From JACDAS01 sp046262415 (GTDB lineage Bacteria > Actinomycetota > Thermoleophilia > Gaiellales > Gaiellaceae): a DNA stretch of 21,468 bases. The stretch spans positions 1 to 21,468 of the forward strand of contig JBHEMU010000136.1 of NCBI GenBank assembly GCA_046262415.1, given 5' to 3'. Below are positions 1-6,266 of this stretch, one piece after another. The translations under genes were made by a program, and so were the position numbers. Under the pieces are notes generated by a model. The model searched no databases, was not told where the DNA came from, and saw only the letters and a program-made list of their open reading frames with translations. Position 1 is the stretch's first letter, and every line of letters begins with the position of its first letter.

Positions 1-12
1 CAGATGACCGTT

Positions 13-65
13 CCCCGCCGCCGCTTCTCCGTTCGCCTCCGGCTCGCTCCGAAGCGGCGGCGGGG
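13..65. repeat. 15-bp perfect inverted repeat downstream of argR
   Basis: The arm at 13-27 (CCCCGCCGCCGCTTC) is exactly complementary to 51-65 (GAAGCGGCGGCGGGG), leaving a 23-base loop. It lies 73 bases beyond the argR stop in the direction of argR transcription. There is no T-run on either side, so it is not a classical intrinsic terminator. It could still stall polymerase or protect an mRNA 3' end. A 10-base direct repeat GGGAACGAAA occurs at 74-83 and 112-121, and CGTTCCC at 9-15 is the inverse of part of it. Nothing else is visible in 1-137. Confidence 0.6.
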
Positions 66-137
66 GCAAGCACGGGAACGAAACTCTGGCGGTCGAATCG
101 CTACCGAGGTGGGGAACGAAATGGTGGCGGCTGTGAC

Positions 138-620
138 CTAGTCGTTGCCGATCGCCTCACCGAGCTCGCGCGCGAGCGCGCGGGCCTCCGCGGCGTCCTT
201 GGCAACGACCAGGCAGGTGTCGTCACCGGCGAGCGTGCCGACGATCCTCGGGTTGCCGACGCGGTCGAGGGCCCTGGCGATGGCCGGGGCGGTGCCGAGC
301 TCCGACTGCAGCACGACGATGTTCTGCGCGGCGCTCGCGCGGCGGCCGAACTGGGCGAGGACGGCGGCGAGTGCCTGGCCGGGGTCGGTGCGGCGCCCCA
401 CCTGGGGAGCCGCGTACCGGGGGCGGCCGAGCGGGTCGTGCGTCTTCTCCAGGCCGAGCTCCCGGATGTCGCGGGAGACGGTCGCCTGGGTGACGCGGCA
501 GCCCGCGCGGCGGAGCGCGTCGAGCAGCTCGAGCTGCGTGCCCACCCGGCGCCGGCCGACGATGCTCTCGATCAGACGCTGACGTTCGCTCTTGGCGAGC
601 TGACGGTCGACCGTCTGCAT
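138..620 (-). CDS. argR: Arginine repressor ArgR
   Basis: A 160-residue protein of normal ArgR length. Residues 10-60 form the winged helix-turn-helix DNA-binding domain, with the family motif TQATVSRDIRELGL at 44-57. The C-terminal hexamerisation and arginine-binding domain contains GTLAGDDTCLVV (about 128-139), whose acidic pair contacts L-arginine in known ArgR proteins. The family represses arginine biosynthesis genes when arginine is bound. The ATG at 620 has no Shine-Dalgarno sequence. A TATTCT hexamer sits 12 to 7 bases before it, so the mRNA is probably leaderless. An ARG-box-like palindrome overlaps that hexamer, pointing to autorepression. It is divergent from the operon starting at 681. 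Other arg genes would be expected beyond the left edge but cannot be seen. Confidence 0.95.
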   Translation of the reverse strand: MQTVDRQLAKSERQRLIESIVGRRRVGTQLELLDALRRAGCRVTQATVSRDIRELGLEKTHDPLGRPRYAAPQVGRRTDPGQALAAVLAQFGRRASAAQNIVVLQSELGTAPAIARALDRVGNPRIVGTLAGDDTCLVVAKDAAEARALARELGEAIGND

Positions 621-626
621 ACCGAC

Positions 627-639
627 AGAATAAATATTC
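627..639 (-). promoter_or_regulatory. argR -10 box overlapped by ARG-box-like operator
   Basis: On the minus strand GAATATTTATTC (639-628) matches the core of the ARG box consensus, TGAATwwwwATTCA, lacking only the outermost T and A. It overlaps the -10 hexamer TATTCT (632-627), which lies at -12 to -7 from the argR ATG. It is a rare AT-rich island in GC-rich surroundings. Bound ArgR would block argR directly and could also affect the divergent promoter of the 681 operon, about 30 bases away. Confidence 0.75.
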
Positions 640-644
640 GCAGG

Positions 645-672
645 TTTGCGGCGCCCTACAGCTGGCTAGAGT
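645..672 (+). promoter_or_regulatory. Candidate promoter of the 681-2746 operon
   Basis: A TAGAGT hexamer at 667-672 fits a -10 box, with TTTGCG at 645-650 as a possible -35 box 16 bases upstream. The predicted transcript starts within about two bases of the ATG at 681, so the mRNA would be nearly leaderless. There is no Shine-Dalgarno sequence. Confidence 0.5.
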
Positions 673-680
673 GTCCCGCG

Positions 681-809
681 ATGTTGAGGAAGCTGCTCTG
701 GTCGGCGCTGTACGGCGCCTTCTCGACCGTCGCCGCGAAGACGGCGCGGAAGGCCGCGTCCCGCGTATGGCGCCTCGCCACCGGCGAGGAGCCACCGATC
801 AAGAAATGA
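681..809 (+). CDS. Small basic protein, first gene of envelope operon
   Basis: A 42-residue protein beginning MLRKLLWSALYGAFSTVAAK and ending in a WRLATGEEPP-type tail. It has a short hydrophobic N-terminal stretch and a basic middle. The K-W-x-L-x-x-G-E-x-P pattern resembles short actinobacterial DUF4235 membrane proteins, but it is too short for a firm assignment. Its TGA stop overlaps the ATG of the next gene (ATGA at 806-809), the strongest evidence that it is translated and coupled to that gene. The start follows a -10-like TAGAGT. Function unknown. Confidence 0.6.
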   Translation: MLRKLLWSALYGAFSTVAAKTARKAASRVWRLATGEEPPIKK

Positions 810-1165
810 ACCGGGCCGACCAGCTGATCGACCGCGGCGCGGAGCGCCTGCAGCGGCTCGCCGGGCAGGCGGCGGCCCAGGGCGGCCTGAAGGCGAAGCT
901 CGCCGGCGGGCTCACCGACGACGCCGCCTTCCTCCGCAAGCTGAAGCCGAGCCTCATCGCCCGGCGCGCGCGCGGCGAGGCGCCGACCGGCCAGGAGCCC
1001 GGTGCGGACGTGGTCGCGCCGTCCGGCCCCCAGCTCGAGCGCCGTCCCAAGCCGCCGGGCAGCGGGGGGCCCAATCCGTTCCTCGTCCTCGGCCTCGCGC
1101 TGGCCGCGGGAATCCTGCTCGCCAAGGTGATCGACTGGAGAGGCCATGCACACCCGCGAATCTGA
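806..1165 (+). CDS. Hypothetical protein with one C-terminal membrane segment
   Basis: A 119-residue protein. The N-terminal two thirds is charged and helix-prone (DQLIDRGAERLQRLAGQAAA), followed by a Pro/Gly/Arg-rich linker. A single hydrophobic segment (PFLVLGLALAAGILLAKVID, about residues 90-110) is close to the C-terminus, so it looks tail-anchored with the bulk in the cytoplasm. I do not recognise a family. It overlaps the previous gene by 4 bases and the next by 20, placing it inside a translationally coupled envelope operon. It may act with the Holin-X and DUF3618 proteins downstream; that is inferred from context only. Confidence 0.75.
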   Translation: MNRADQLIDRGAERLQRLAGQAAAQGGLKAKLAGGLTDDAAFLRKLKPSLIARRARGEAPTGQEPGADVVAPSGPQLERRPKPPGSGGPNPFLVLGLALAAGILLAKVIDWRGHAHPRI

Positions 1166-1547
1166 GGCGCGGGGGCTGGGGGCCTCCGCGAAGCAGGTCG
1201 CCGAGCGCGCGAGCGCGCTCGTGCGGCTCGAGCTCGAGCTCGCTGCGCTCGAGATCAAGCGCAAGATCACGGCCCTCGGAATCGGCATCGCCCTCGGCGC
1301 CGGCGCCCTCGTCCTCGCGCTGTTCGCGCTCGGCTTCGGCCTCGCGACGCTGGCGGCGGGGCTCGCGACGTTCCTGGCGACGTGGCTCGCGTTGTTGGTG
1401 GTGACGGTCTTCCTGCTCGTGCTCGTCGGTGCGCTCGGCCTGCTCGCGCTCCGCTCCGTGCGCCGTGGTACGCCGCCGGTGCCGGAGGAGGCGATCGCCG
1501 AGGCGAAGCTCACGTCCGAAGCACTGCGGAGCAATGGGCGACGGTAG
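1146..1547 (+). CDS. Actinobacterial Holin-X / DUF1469 family membrane protein
   Basis: A 133-residue protein. An amphipathic N-terminal region (about 15-42, with the Glu-rich stretch LVRLELELAALEIKRK) is followed by two long hydrophobic segments at about 44-72 and 77-104 and a short charged tail. This is the layout of the phage_holin_3_6 (Holin-X, DUF1469) family, which in bacterial chromosomes is usually a housekeeping membrane protein rather than a lysis gene. The ATG at 1146 is preceded by a GGAGAGG ribosome site and starts inside the previous gene. The end overlaps the DUF3618 gene by 14 bases. DUF1469 and DUF3618 genes are often neighbours, which supports both calls. Confidence 0.85.
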   Translation: MHTRESEARGLGASAKQVAERASALVRLELELAALEIKRKITALGIGIALGAGALVLALFALGFGLATLAAGLATFLATWLALLVVTVFLLVLVGALGLLALRSVRRGTPPVPEEAIAEAKLTSEALRSNGRR

Positions 1548-1815
1548 GACGACCGACGCCGTCAGGCGCGAGATCGAGGCCGAGCGCGAGGAGCTCGCGC
1601 GCGCGGTGGACGAGCTGCGCACGGGCATCGGCGAGGCGACCGACGTCGCTGGGAAGCTGCGCTCGAACCTTCCCGTCGTGGCGGCGGGCGCACTCGGCGT
1701 CGGCTTCTTCCTCGCCGGAGGAATCGGCGCCACGATGCGCCTGCTCGCCCGCCGGAGCCGCGAGGGCGACACCGCCGCGCGGGTGGGACGCTTCACCGTT
1801 GTCGACCGCGGCTGA
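1534..1815 (+). CDS. DUF3618 family protein
   Basis: A 93-residue protein. The N-terminal sequence DAVRREIEAEREELARAVDE is the DUF3618 signature: a conserved short helix of the form I-E-x-x-R-x-x-L-x-x-x-V-x-x-L. A single membrane segment (about 50-70, VVAAGALGVGFFLAGGIGA) and a basic tail follow. The function of the family is unknown; it is found with Holin-X and YihY-type proteins, and this operon has that arrangement. The ATG lies inside the preceding gene and the stop lies 17 bases inside the following gene. Confidence 0.85.
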   Translation: MGDGRTTDAVRREIEAEREELARAVDELRTGIGEATDVAGKLRSNLPVVAAGALGVGFFLAGGIGATMRLLARRSREGDTAARVGRFTVVDRG

Positions 1816-2746
1816 GGACGGGAGCTCCGGCGAGCCGCCGGCCGGGCCCGAGGATCTCCGGGCCCGCGACTGGGTGGCCGTCGCCAAGCGCACCGGCAAG
1901 GAGTTCCTCGCCGACGACTGCATGGGCCTCGCCCAGCAGATCGCCTTCAGCTCGCTGCTCGCGTTCTTCCCCGCCGTGATCCTGCTGATCGGGCTGCTCG
2001 GGCTGTTCGGGCCGGGCGCCTACGAGGAGCTGGTCGACCTGCTCGGCGGCGTCGCTCCCGGGGCCGTCGTGGACGCGATCGAGCTCGCCCGCGAGAGCTC
2101 GGCCGGCAAGCCCGTCGGAGCATCGATCGCCCTGCTGGCGGGCACGTTCGGCGCCGTCTGGGCCGCCAGCGGCGCGATGAACGCGGTGATCAAGGCGGTC
2201 AACCGCGCCTACGACCGGCTGGAGACGCGCCCGTTCTGGAAGGTGCGGGCGATCGCGATCGTGCTCGTGCTGCTGACCGGGTTCGTGACGGCGGGCCTCT
2301 TTCTCCTGATCGTCTTCGGCGGGCCGCTCGGGGAGGCGATCGCTGACCAGGCCAACCTGGGCAGCGCCTTCGAGATCGCCTGGAACGTCGCGCGCTGGCC
2401 GATCGCCTTCGCGGCCATCCTCCTGTTCTTCGCGATCGTCTTCTACCTGGCGCCGAACCGCGAGCAGCGGAGCTGGAAGTGGGTGACGCCGGGCTCGCTC
2501 GTGGGCGGCGCGCTCTGGCTCGCCGTCTCGGCCCTGTTCGCGCTCTACACGAGCTTCTCCAGCTCCTACGACCGGACGTACGGGTCGCTGGCGGGCGGGG
2601 TGATCCTGCTGCTCTGGCTGAACTACTCCGCGTTCGCGCTGCTGTTCGGAGCCGAGCTGAACGCCGAGCTCGACCGCCAGGCGGACATCCGCGCAGCCGG
2701 GGGTCCCCGGGCCGGCCTGACGACGCCCGGCAAGCGAACGAGGTAG
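1799..2746 (+). CDS. YihY/UPF0761 (former RNase BN-like) inner membrane protein
   Basis: About 315 residues from the TTG at 1799, which follows a GGGTGGGA ribosome site by 8 bases. No ATG or GTG lies close to the domain start; a GTG near 1873 is the alternative. The family signature is clear: LAQQIAFSSLLAFFPAVILL near residue 50, the G-x-x-W-A-A-S-G-A-M-N-A region with V-N-R-A-Y, W-K-W-V-T-P-G-S-L, and the C-terminal segment SYDRTYGSLAGGVILLLWLN. About six membrane helices are visible. The family was once called RNase BN in error and is now regarded as membrane proteins of uncertain function. It is the last gene of the five-gene operon and faces the cupredoxin-like gene tail to tail. Confidence 0.9.
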   Translation: MSTAAEDGSSGEPPAGPEDLRARDWVAVAKRTGKEFLADDCMGLAQQIAFSSLLAFFPAVILLIGLLGLFGPGAYEELVDLLGGVAPGAVVDAIELARESSAGKPVGASIALLAGTFGAVWAASGAMNAVIKAVNRAYDRLETRPFWKVRAIAIVLVLLTGFVTAGLFLLIVFGGPLGEAIADQANLGSAFEIAWNVARWPIAFAAILLFFAIVFYLAPNREQRSWKWVTPGSLVGGALWLAVSALFALYTSFSSSYDRTYGSLAGGVILLLWLNYSAFALLFGAELNAELDRQADIRAAGGPRAGLTTPGKRTR

Positions 2747-2793
2747 GCGCCCTCGCCGGGCAGGTGTGCCGGGGAACAGCGGCCGGACGGGCG

Positions 2794-3489
2794 TCAGCCT
2801 GCGGGAGCCGGGCGGACCCGAAAACTGCCTCTCAGCGCGGGATGCGCGTCCGAGCGGTAGGTGTAGACGCCCCTCGCGAGCGTCAGCGTCCACGTGGCGC
2901 TCACGGTGCGCACGACGGCGGTCCTCCGGTTCACGCCCGGCCCCGTCAGGTGGAAGTTGTCGGCCGCCGAGCGGTCCCGCACCCTCAGCGCGTAGCGCCC
3001 CGCCCGCAGCGAGGTCACCTTCGCTCCCGCCGCGGTGCGGACGGAGATCGCCCGGCCCGGGCCCACGGCGGCGTTCAGCTTCGTCGCGCGGCGCGGCGGC
3101 GGCGCGGGCGGGGGCAGCGGCGGCGGAGTCCCCACCGTCAGCTGACCCATCATCGTCGCGACGTGCGGGTCGCAGTAGAACTCGTAGCGCCCCTCGGCCA
3201 GGGCGACGGTCCACCTGAAGGTCTCGGCCGTCTCCACCTCGGTCGTCTGATCGACGCCCGGCCCCATGAGATGGAGGTTGTGCTCCTCGGACAGGTCCCG
3301 GACGACGACCGCATAGGTGCCCGGATCCAGCTGCCGGACACCCGCCCCCGAGGCGTCCCGCAGCTGGATCGAGAACCCCGGTCCCACGGTGCCCTCGAGC
3401 GCGGGCTGGTCCTCGCCGCCGGACACGCCCGCGGCGACACCCGCGCAGAGCAGCCCTGCGGCGGCGGCGGCGATCCGGCTCACGCTCAC
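2794..3489 (-). CDS. Secreted tandem cupredoxin-like protein, second domain lacking copper ligands
   Basis: About 231 residues from the GTG at 3489 (a GTG at 3483 is the alternative; a longer reading would run into the divergent gene). An Ala-rich signal peptide occupies residues 1 to about 27. Two similar beta-rich domains follow, joined by a Pro-rich linker (about 120-133). Each has the pattern L-x-x-G-x-Y-x-x-x-V-R-D followed by N-[LF]-H-L-x-G-P-G-V. Domain 1 carries a full type-1 copper set: His70 in EHNLHL, then Cys106, His109 and Met113 or Met114 in YCDPHVATMM. In domain 2 the matching residues are Asp, Ser, His and a lost Met, so copper binding is unlikely. It may be an electron carrier or a copper-binding protein outside the membrane. 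Partner unknown. Confidence 0.8.
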   Translation of the reverse strand: MSVSRIAAAAAGLLCAGVAAGVSGGEDQPALEGTVGPGFSIQLRDASGAGVRQLDPGTYAVVVRDLSEEHNLHLMGPGVDQTTEVETAETFRWTVALAEGRYEFYCDPHVATMMGQLTVGTPPPLPPPAPPPRRATKLNAAVGPGRAISVRTAAGAKVTSLRAGRYALRVRDRSAADNFHLTGPGVNRRTAVVRTVSATWTLTLARGVYTYRSDAHPALRGSFRVRPAPAG

Positions 3490-3521
3490 GGTCCGGACTA
3501 CGCGGCGCGAGCGCTTCCGGT

Positions 3522-3551
3522 TTGAGCTCTCGGGCCGCAGCGCCGTAGACT
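3522..3551 (+). promoter_or_regulatory. Promoter of cNMP-binding gene (leaderless)
   Basis: TTGAGC at 3522-3527 and TAGACT at 3546-3551 are separated by 18 bases and fit -35 and -10 boxes. The -10 box lies exactly 12 to 7 bases before the ATG at 3558, with no Shine-Dalgarno sequence, so the transcript should begin at the start codon. Confidence 0.65.
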
Positions 3552-3557
3552 GCGCCC

Positions 3558-3974
3558 ATGGCGCTCCGCCGCGACGCGAAGGTGAAGCTGATCGGGACGG
3601 TGCCGCTCTTCGCGCGGTGCTCGAAGCGCGCACTCCAGCAGATCGCGGCGATGGCGGACGAGCTGGACGTGCCGGAGGGGCGGAAGCTGACGCGGGAGGG
3701 CGAGGCCGGCAGCGAGTTCTTCATCATCCTGCAGGGCACGGCGGAGGTGCGCCGCCGCGGGCGAAGGATCCGCACCCTCGGCCCCGGCGACTTCCTCGGC
3801 GAGATCGCGCTCGTGACCCGGGTGCCGCGGACGGCGACCGTCACCGCCACGAGCCCCCTCGACGTCCTCGTGATCACGGCTCGCGAGTTCCGCTCGCTGC
3901 TCGAGCGGACACCCGCCGTGCAGACGAAGGTGCTCGAGGCGCTCGCCGAGCGCCTGGCCGCGACTAGCCTCTGA
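3558..3974 (+). CDS. Stand-alone cyclic nucleotide-binding domain protein
   Basis: A 138-residue protein made of one CAP/CRP-type cyclic-nucleotide-binding domain and nothing else. The beta-barrel glycines are present (EGEAGSEFFIILQGTAEV). The phosphate-binding cassette is GDFLGEIALVTRVPRTATVTA at about 78-98, with the ribose-contacting Gly81-Glu82 and the phosphate-contacting Arg91. Thr92 fits the R-[TS]-A form found in cAMP receptors. There is no helix-turn-helix, kinase or channel domain, so it must act through a partner or as a nucleotide buffer. Its last 11 bases overlap the end of pheT on the other strand. The start is set by a leaderless promoter. Confidence 0.9.
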   Translation: MALRRDAKVKLIGTVPLFARCSKRALQQIAAMADELDVPEGRKLTREGEAGSEFFIILQGTAEVRRRGRRIRTLGPGDFLGEIALVTRVPRTATVTATSPLDVLVITAREFRSLLERTPAVQTKVLEALAERLAATSL

Positions 3975-6255
3975 GCTCGGCGCCGAAGCGCTCGCGAAGG
4001 GCGGCGGCGATCCGGTCCCGCATGCGGGCGGCGTCCTCGTCTGAGAGCGTCCGCTCGGGAGAGCGGAACTCGACGGCGAGTGCGACCGACTTGTGTCCGG
4101 GCGGGATCTGCTCGCCGCGGTAGACGTCGAAGACGCGCACGCGGCGCAGCTCGGGTCCCGCCGCTTCCCGCGCCGCGTCGACCAGGTCGCCCGCGGCCAC
4201 CTCCTCGGCGACGACGAAGGCGAGATCCTGGCGCACAGCCGGGAACGTGATCACGTCGTCGTACTCGGTCCGCGCCGGGACGGCGGCGAAGAGGGTCTCC
4301 AGGTCGAGCTCGAAGCCACCCCAGGGGCCCTCGAGCACGCCGGGCGCGAGCTCGCCGACGACTCCGGCCGCGAGGACGGCCGTCTTGCCGGGATGGAACG
4401 GCGTCCGCTCTCCCCGCTCGAAGCGGGGCTCGAGCTTCAGCGCGGCGTGCAGCGCCTCGAGGGCGCCCTTCGCCGCCCCGAACCCGCCCTCGACGATGCC
4501 GGCCAGCTGCCACCGCTCCTCCGGGAGGTCGTCGCCCGCAGGCAGGTAGACGCGCGCGATCTCGAACAGGGCGATGCCCTCGTTGCCCGCGGCGACGTTG
4601 TGACTGGCCGCCTCGACCAGGCCCGGGAGCACGCGCGTCCGCAGCACCGCCTGCTCGAGCGACTGCGGCTCCGGGAGTCGCAGGGCCCGGGGATGCTCGT
4701 CGCCCGCGGCGAGGCTCGGGGTGTACGCCTCGAAGAACCCGCAGCCGACCAGGACGTCCTCGCAGGTGCGCCGCAGCCGCTGGTCCGGCGCCAGCCGGCC
4801 GAACATGGCGCGGCGGGCCGGGAGCGTATAGGGCACCTCGTCGAGCCGGACGCGTGCGATCTCCTCGACGACGTCGACCTCGCGGGTGACGTCGCGGCCG
4901 CGCCAGGTGGGCACCGTGACGAGCCAGTCCTCCGTGACCTCGAAGCCGAGGCGCTCCAGGATCCGCCGCTGCTCCCCGGGCGGCGTCACGAGGCCCGCGA
5001 GAGCGTCGACTCGAGCGGGGCGGAGCCGGACGACCGGGCGAGCGGACAGGTCGCCGCGCACATCCGCATCCCCCGTCCAGCGTCCACCGGCGAGCTCCGC
5101 GATCAGCCCGGACGCGAGCCGGGCCGCCTGCTCGGCGGCGTGAGGATCGACTCCCTTCTCCCACCGGGTCGAAGCCTCCGAGCGGAGCCCCTGACGCTCG
5201 GAGGTCTTGAGGATTCCGACCGGCTCGAAGTTCGCCGCCTCCAGCAGCAGCTCGGTCGTTTCGCCGGTCACCTCGCTGTCGAGGCCGCCCATCACGCCCG
5301 CGATCGCGACCGCGCGCTCTGCGTCCGCGATCACGAGATCCCGCGGATCGAGCCGGCGCACGGTTCCGTCCAGGGTCGCGATCTCCTCGCCCGCGGTCGC
5401 CCGCCGGACGACGATCCGCCCGCCGGCGAGCCGCTCCCGGTCGAAGGCGTGCAGCGGGCTGCCGAGGGCGAGCATCGCGTAGTTGGTGACGTCGACGACG
5501 TTCGAGACGGGGCGCATGCCGGCGGCGACCAGCCTGGCCGCGAGCCAGGGCGGCGACGGGCCGAGACGAGCCCCCGAGAAGCTGCGGCCGACGTACCGCG
5601 GGCAGGCTTCGGGGTCCTCGACGCGGACGTCGACGGGCTCGTCGGCCACGCGCTCGGGCTCACGGCCCGGCGGCGGCGCCAGGTCGAGGTCGAAGAGCGC
5701 GGCGACCTCGCGCGCGACGCCGTAGACCGAGAGCAGGTCCGGGCGGTTCGGCGTCGTCTCGAGCTCGAGCACGTCGTCGCCGAGGGGGAACAGGTCGGCG
5801 AGCGGCGTGCCCGGCTCCGCCTCCTCGGCGAGGACGAGGATGCCGCCGTGGTCGGGGCCGAGCTCGAGCTCGCGCTCGGAGAGGATCATCCCGTCCGAGA
5901 CCTCGCCGCGCAGCTTCGCGCGCTCGAGCCGCGTCCCGGCGGGGAGGACGGCGCCCGGGAGGGCGACGGCCACGGTGGCGCCCGCGCCGAAGTTCCAGGC
6001 GCCGCACACGATCTGGCGCGGCTCGGGCTCGCCGACGTCGACGCGGCAGAGCTGGAGCCGGTCGGCGTTCGGGTGCTTGCCGGCGTCGAGGACGCGGCCG
6101 ACGCGGAAGAGCGCGAGGTTGCCGTCGACGTCGGCGACGCCCCGGCGCAGGACGCGCTGCACCATCGCCGACGAGATCGTCAGCCGGTCGACGAGCGTCG
6201 CGAGCGGAACGTCGACCGCCACGTACTCGCGGAGCCAGGTCAGGGGAACGCGCAG
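3964..6255 (-). CDS. pheT: Phenylalanyl-tRNA synthetase beta subunit
   Basis: A 763-residue protein, normal for bacterial PheT, which forms the alpha2-beta2 enzyme that charges tRNA-Phe. It begins LRVPLTWLREYVAVD, the family's usual start. The EMAP-type tRNA-binding domain (about 40-150) is followed by the B3/B4 editing region (FEPVGILKTSERQGLRSEASTRWEKG is within it), the B5 domain, a catalytic-like core, and the anticodon-binding FDX-ACB domain at the C-terminus (VFDVYRGEQIPPGHKSVALA). No ATG, GTG or TTG is available near the conserved start. The only fitting codon is CTG at 6255-6253, preceded by GAGGA with 5-base spacing. The start lies 11 bases after the pheS stop, so the genes form one operon. 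Confidence 0.95.
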   Translation of the reverse strand: MRVPLTWLREYVAVDVPLATLVDRLTISSAMVQRVLRRGVADVDGNLALFRVGRVLDAGKHPNADRLQLCRVDVGEPEPRQIVCGAWNFGAGATVAVALPGAVLPAGTRLERAKLRGEVSDGMILSERELELGPDHGGILVLAEEAEPGTPLADLFPLGDDVLELETTPNRPDLLSVYGVAREVAALFDLDLAPPPGREPERVADEPVDVRVEDPEACPRYVGRSFSGARLGPSPPWLAARLVAAGMRPVSNVVDVTNYAMLALGSPLHAFDRERLAGGRIVVRRATAGEEIATLDGTVRRLDPRDLVIADAERAVAIAGVMGGLDSEVTGETTELLLEAANFEPVGILKTSERQGLRSEASTRWEKGVDPHAAEQAARLASGLIAELAGGRWTGDADVRGDLSARPVVRLRPARVDALAGLVTPPGEQRRILERLGFEVTEDWLVTVPTWRGRDVTREVDVVEEIARVRLDEVPYTLPARRAMFGRLAPDQRLRRTCEDVLVGCGFFEAYTPSLAAGDEHPRALRLPEPQSLEQAVLRTRVLPGLVEAASHNVAAGNEGIALFEIARVYLPAGDDLPEERWQLAGIVEGGFGAAKGALEALHAALKLEPRFERGERTPFHPGKTAVLAAGVVGELAPGVLEGPWGGFELDLETLFAAVPARTEYDDVITFPAVRQDLAFVVAEEVAAGDLVDAAREAAGPELRRVRVFDVYRGEQIPPGHKSVALAVEFRSPERTLSDEDAARMRDRIAAALRERFGAELRG

Positions 6256-6266
6256 CTGGTTCCTCG

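Noticed and set aside
1146..1547. Holin-like gene as a sign of prophage
   Set aside because: The Holin-X family is common in bacterial chromosomes with DUF3618 and YihY neighbours, and no other phage gene is present.
1793..5164. Very long minus-strand open frame of over 1100 codons
   Set aside because: It lies antisense to the YihY gene and out of frame with the cupredoxin-like gene and pheT. Its composition is Arg/Ala/Gly/Pro-rich without domains, as expected of a shadow frame in GC-rich DNA.
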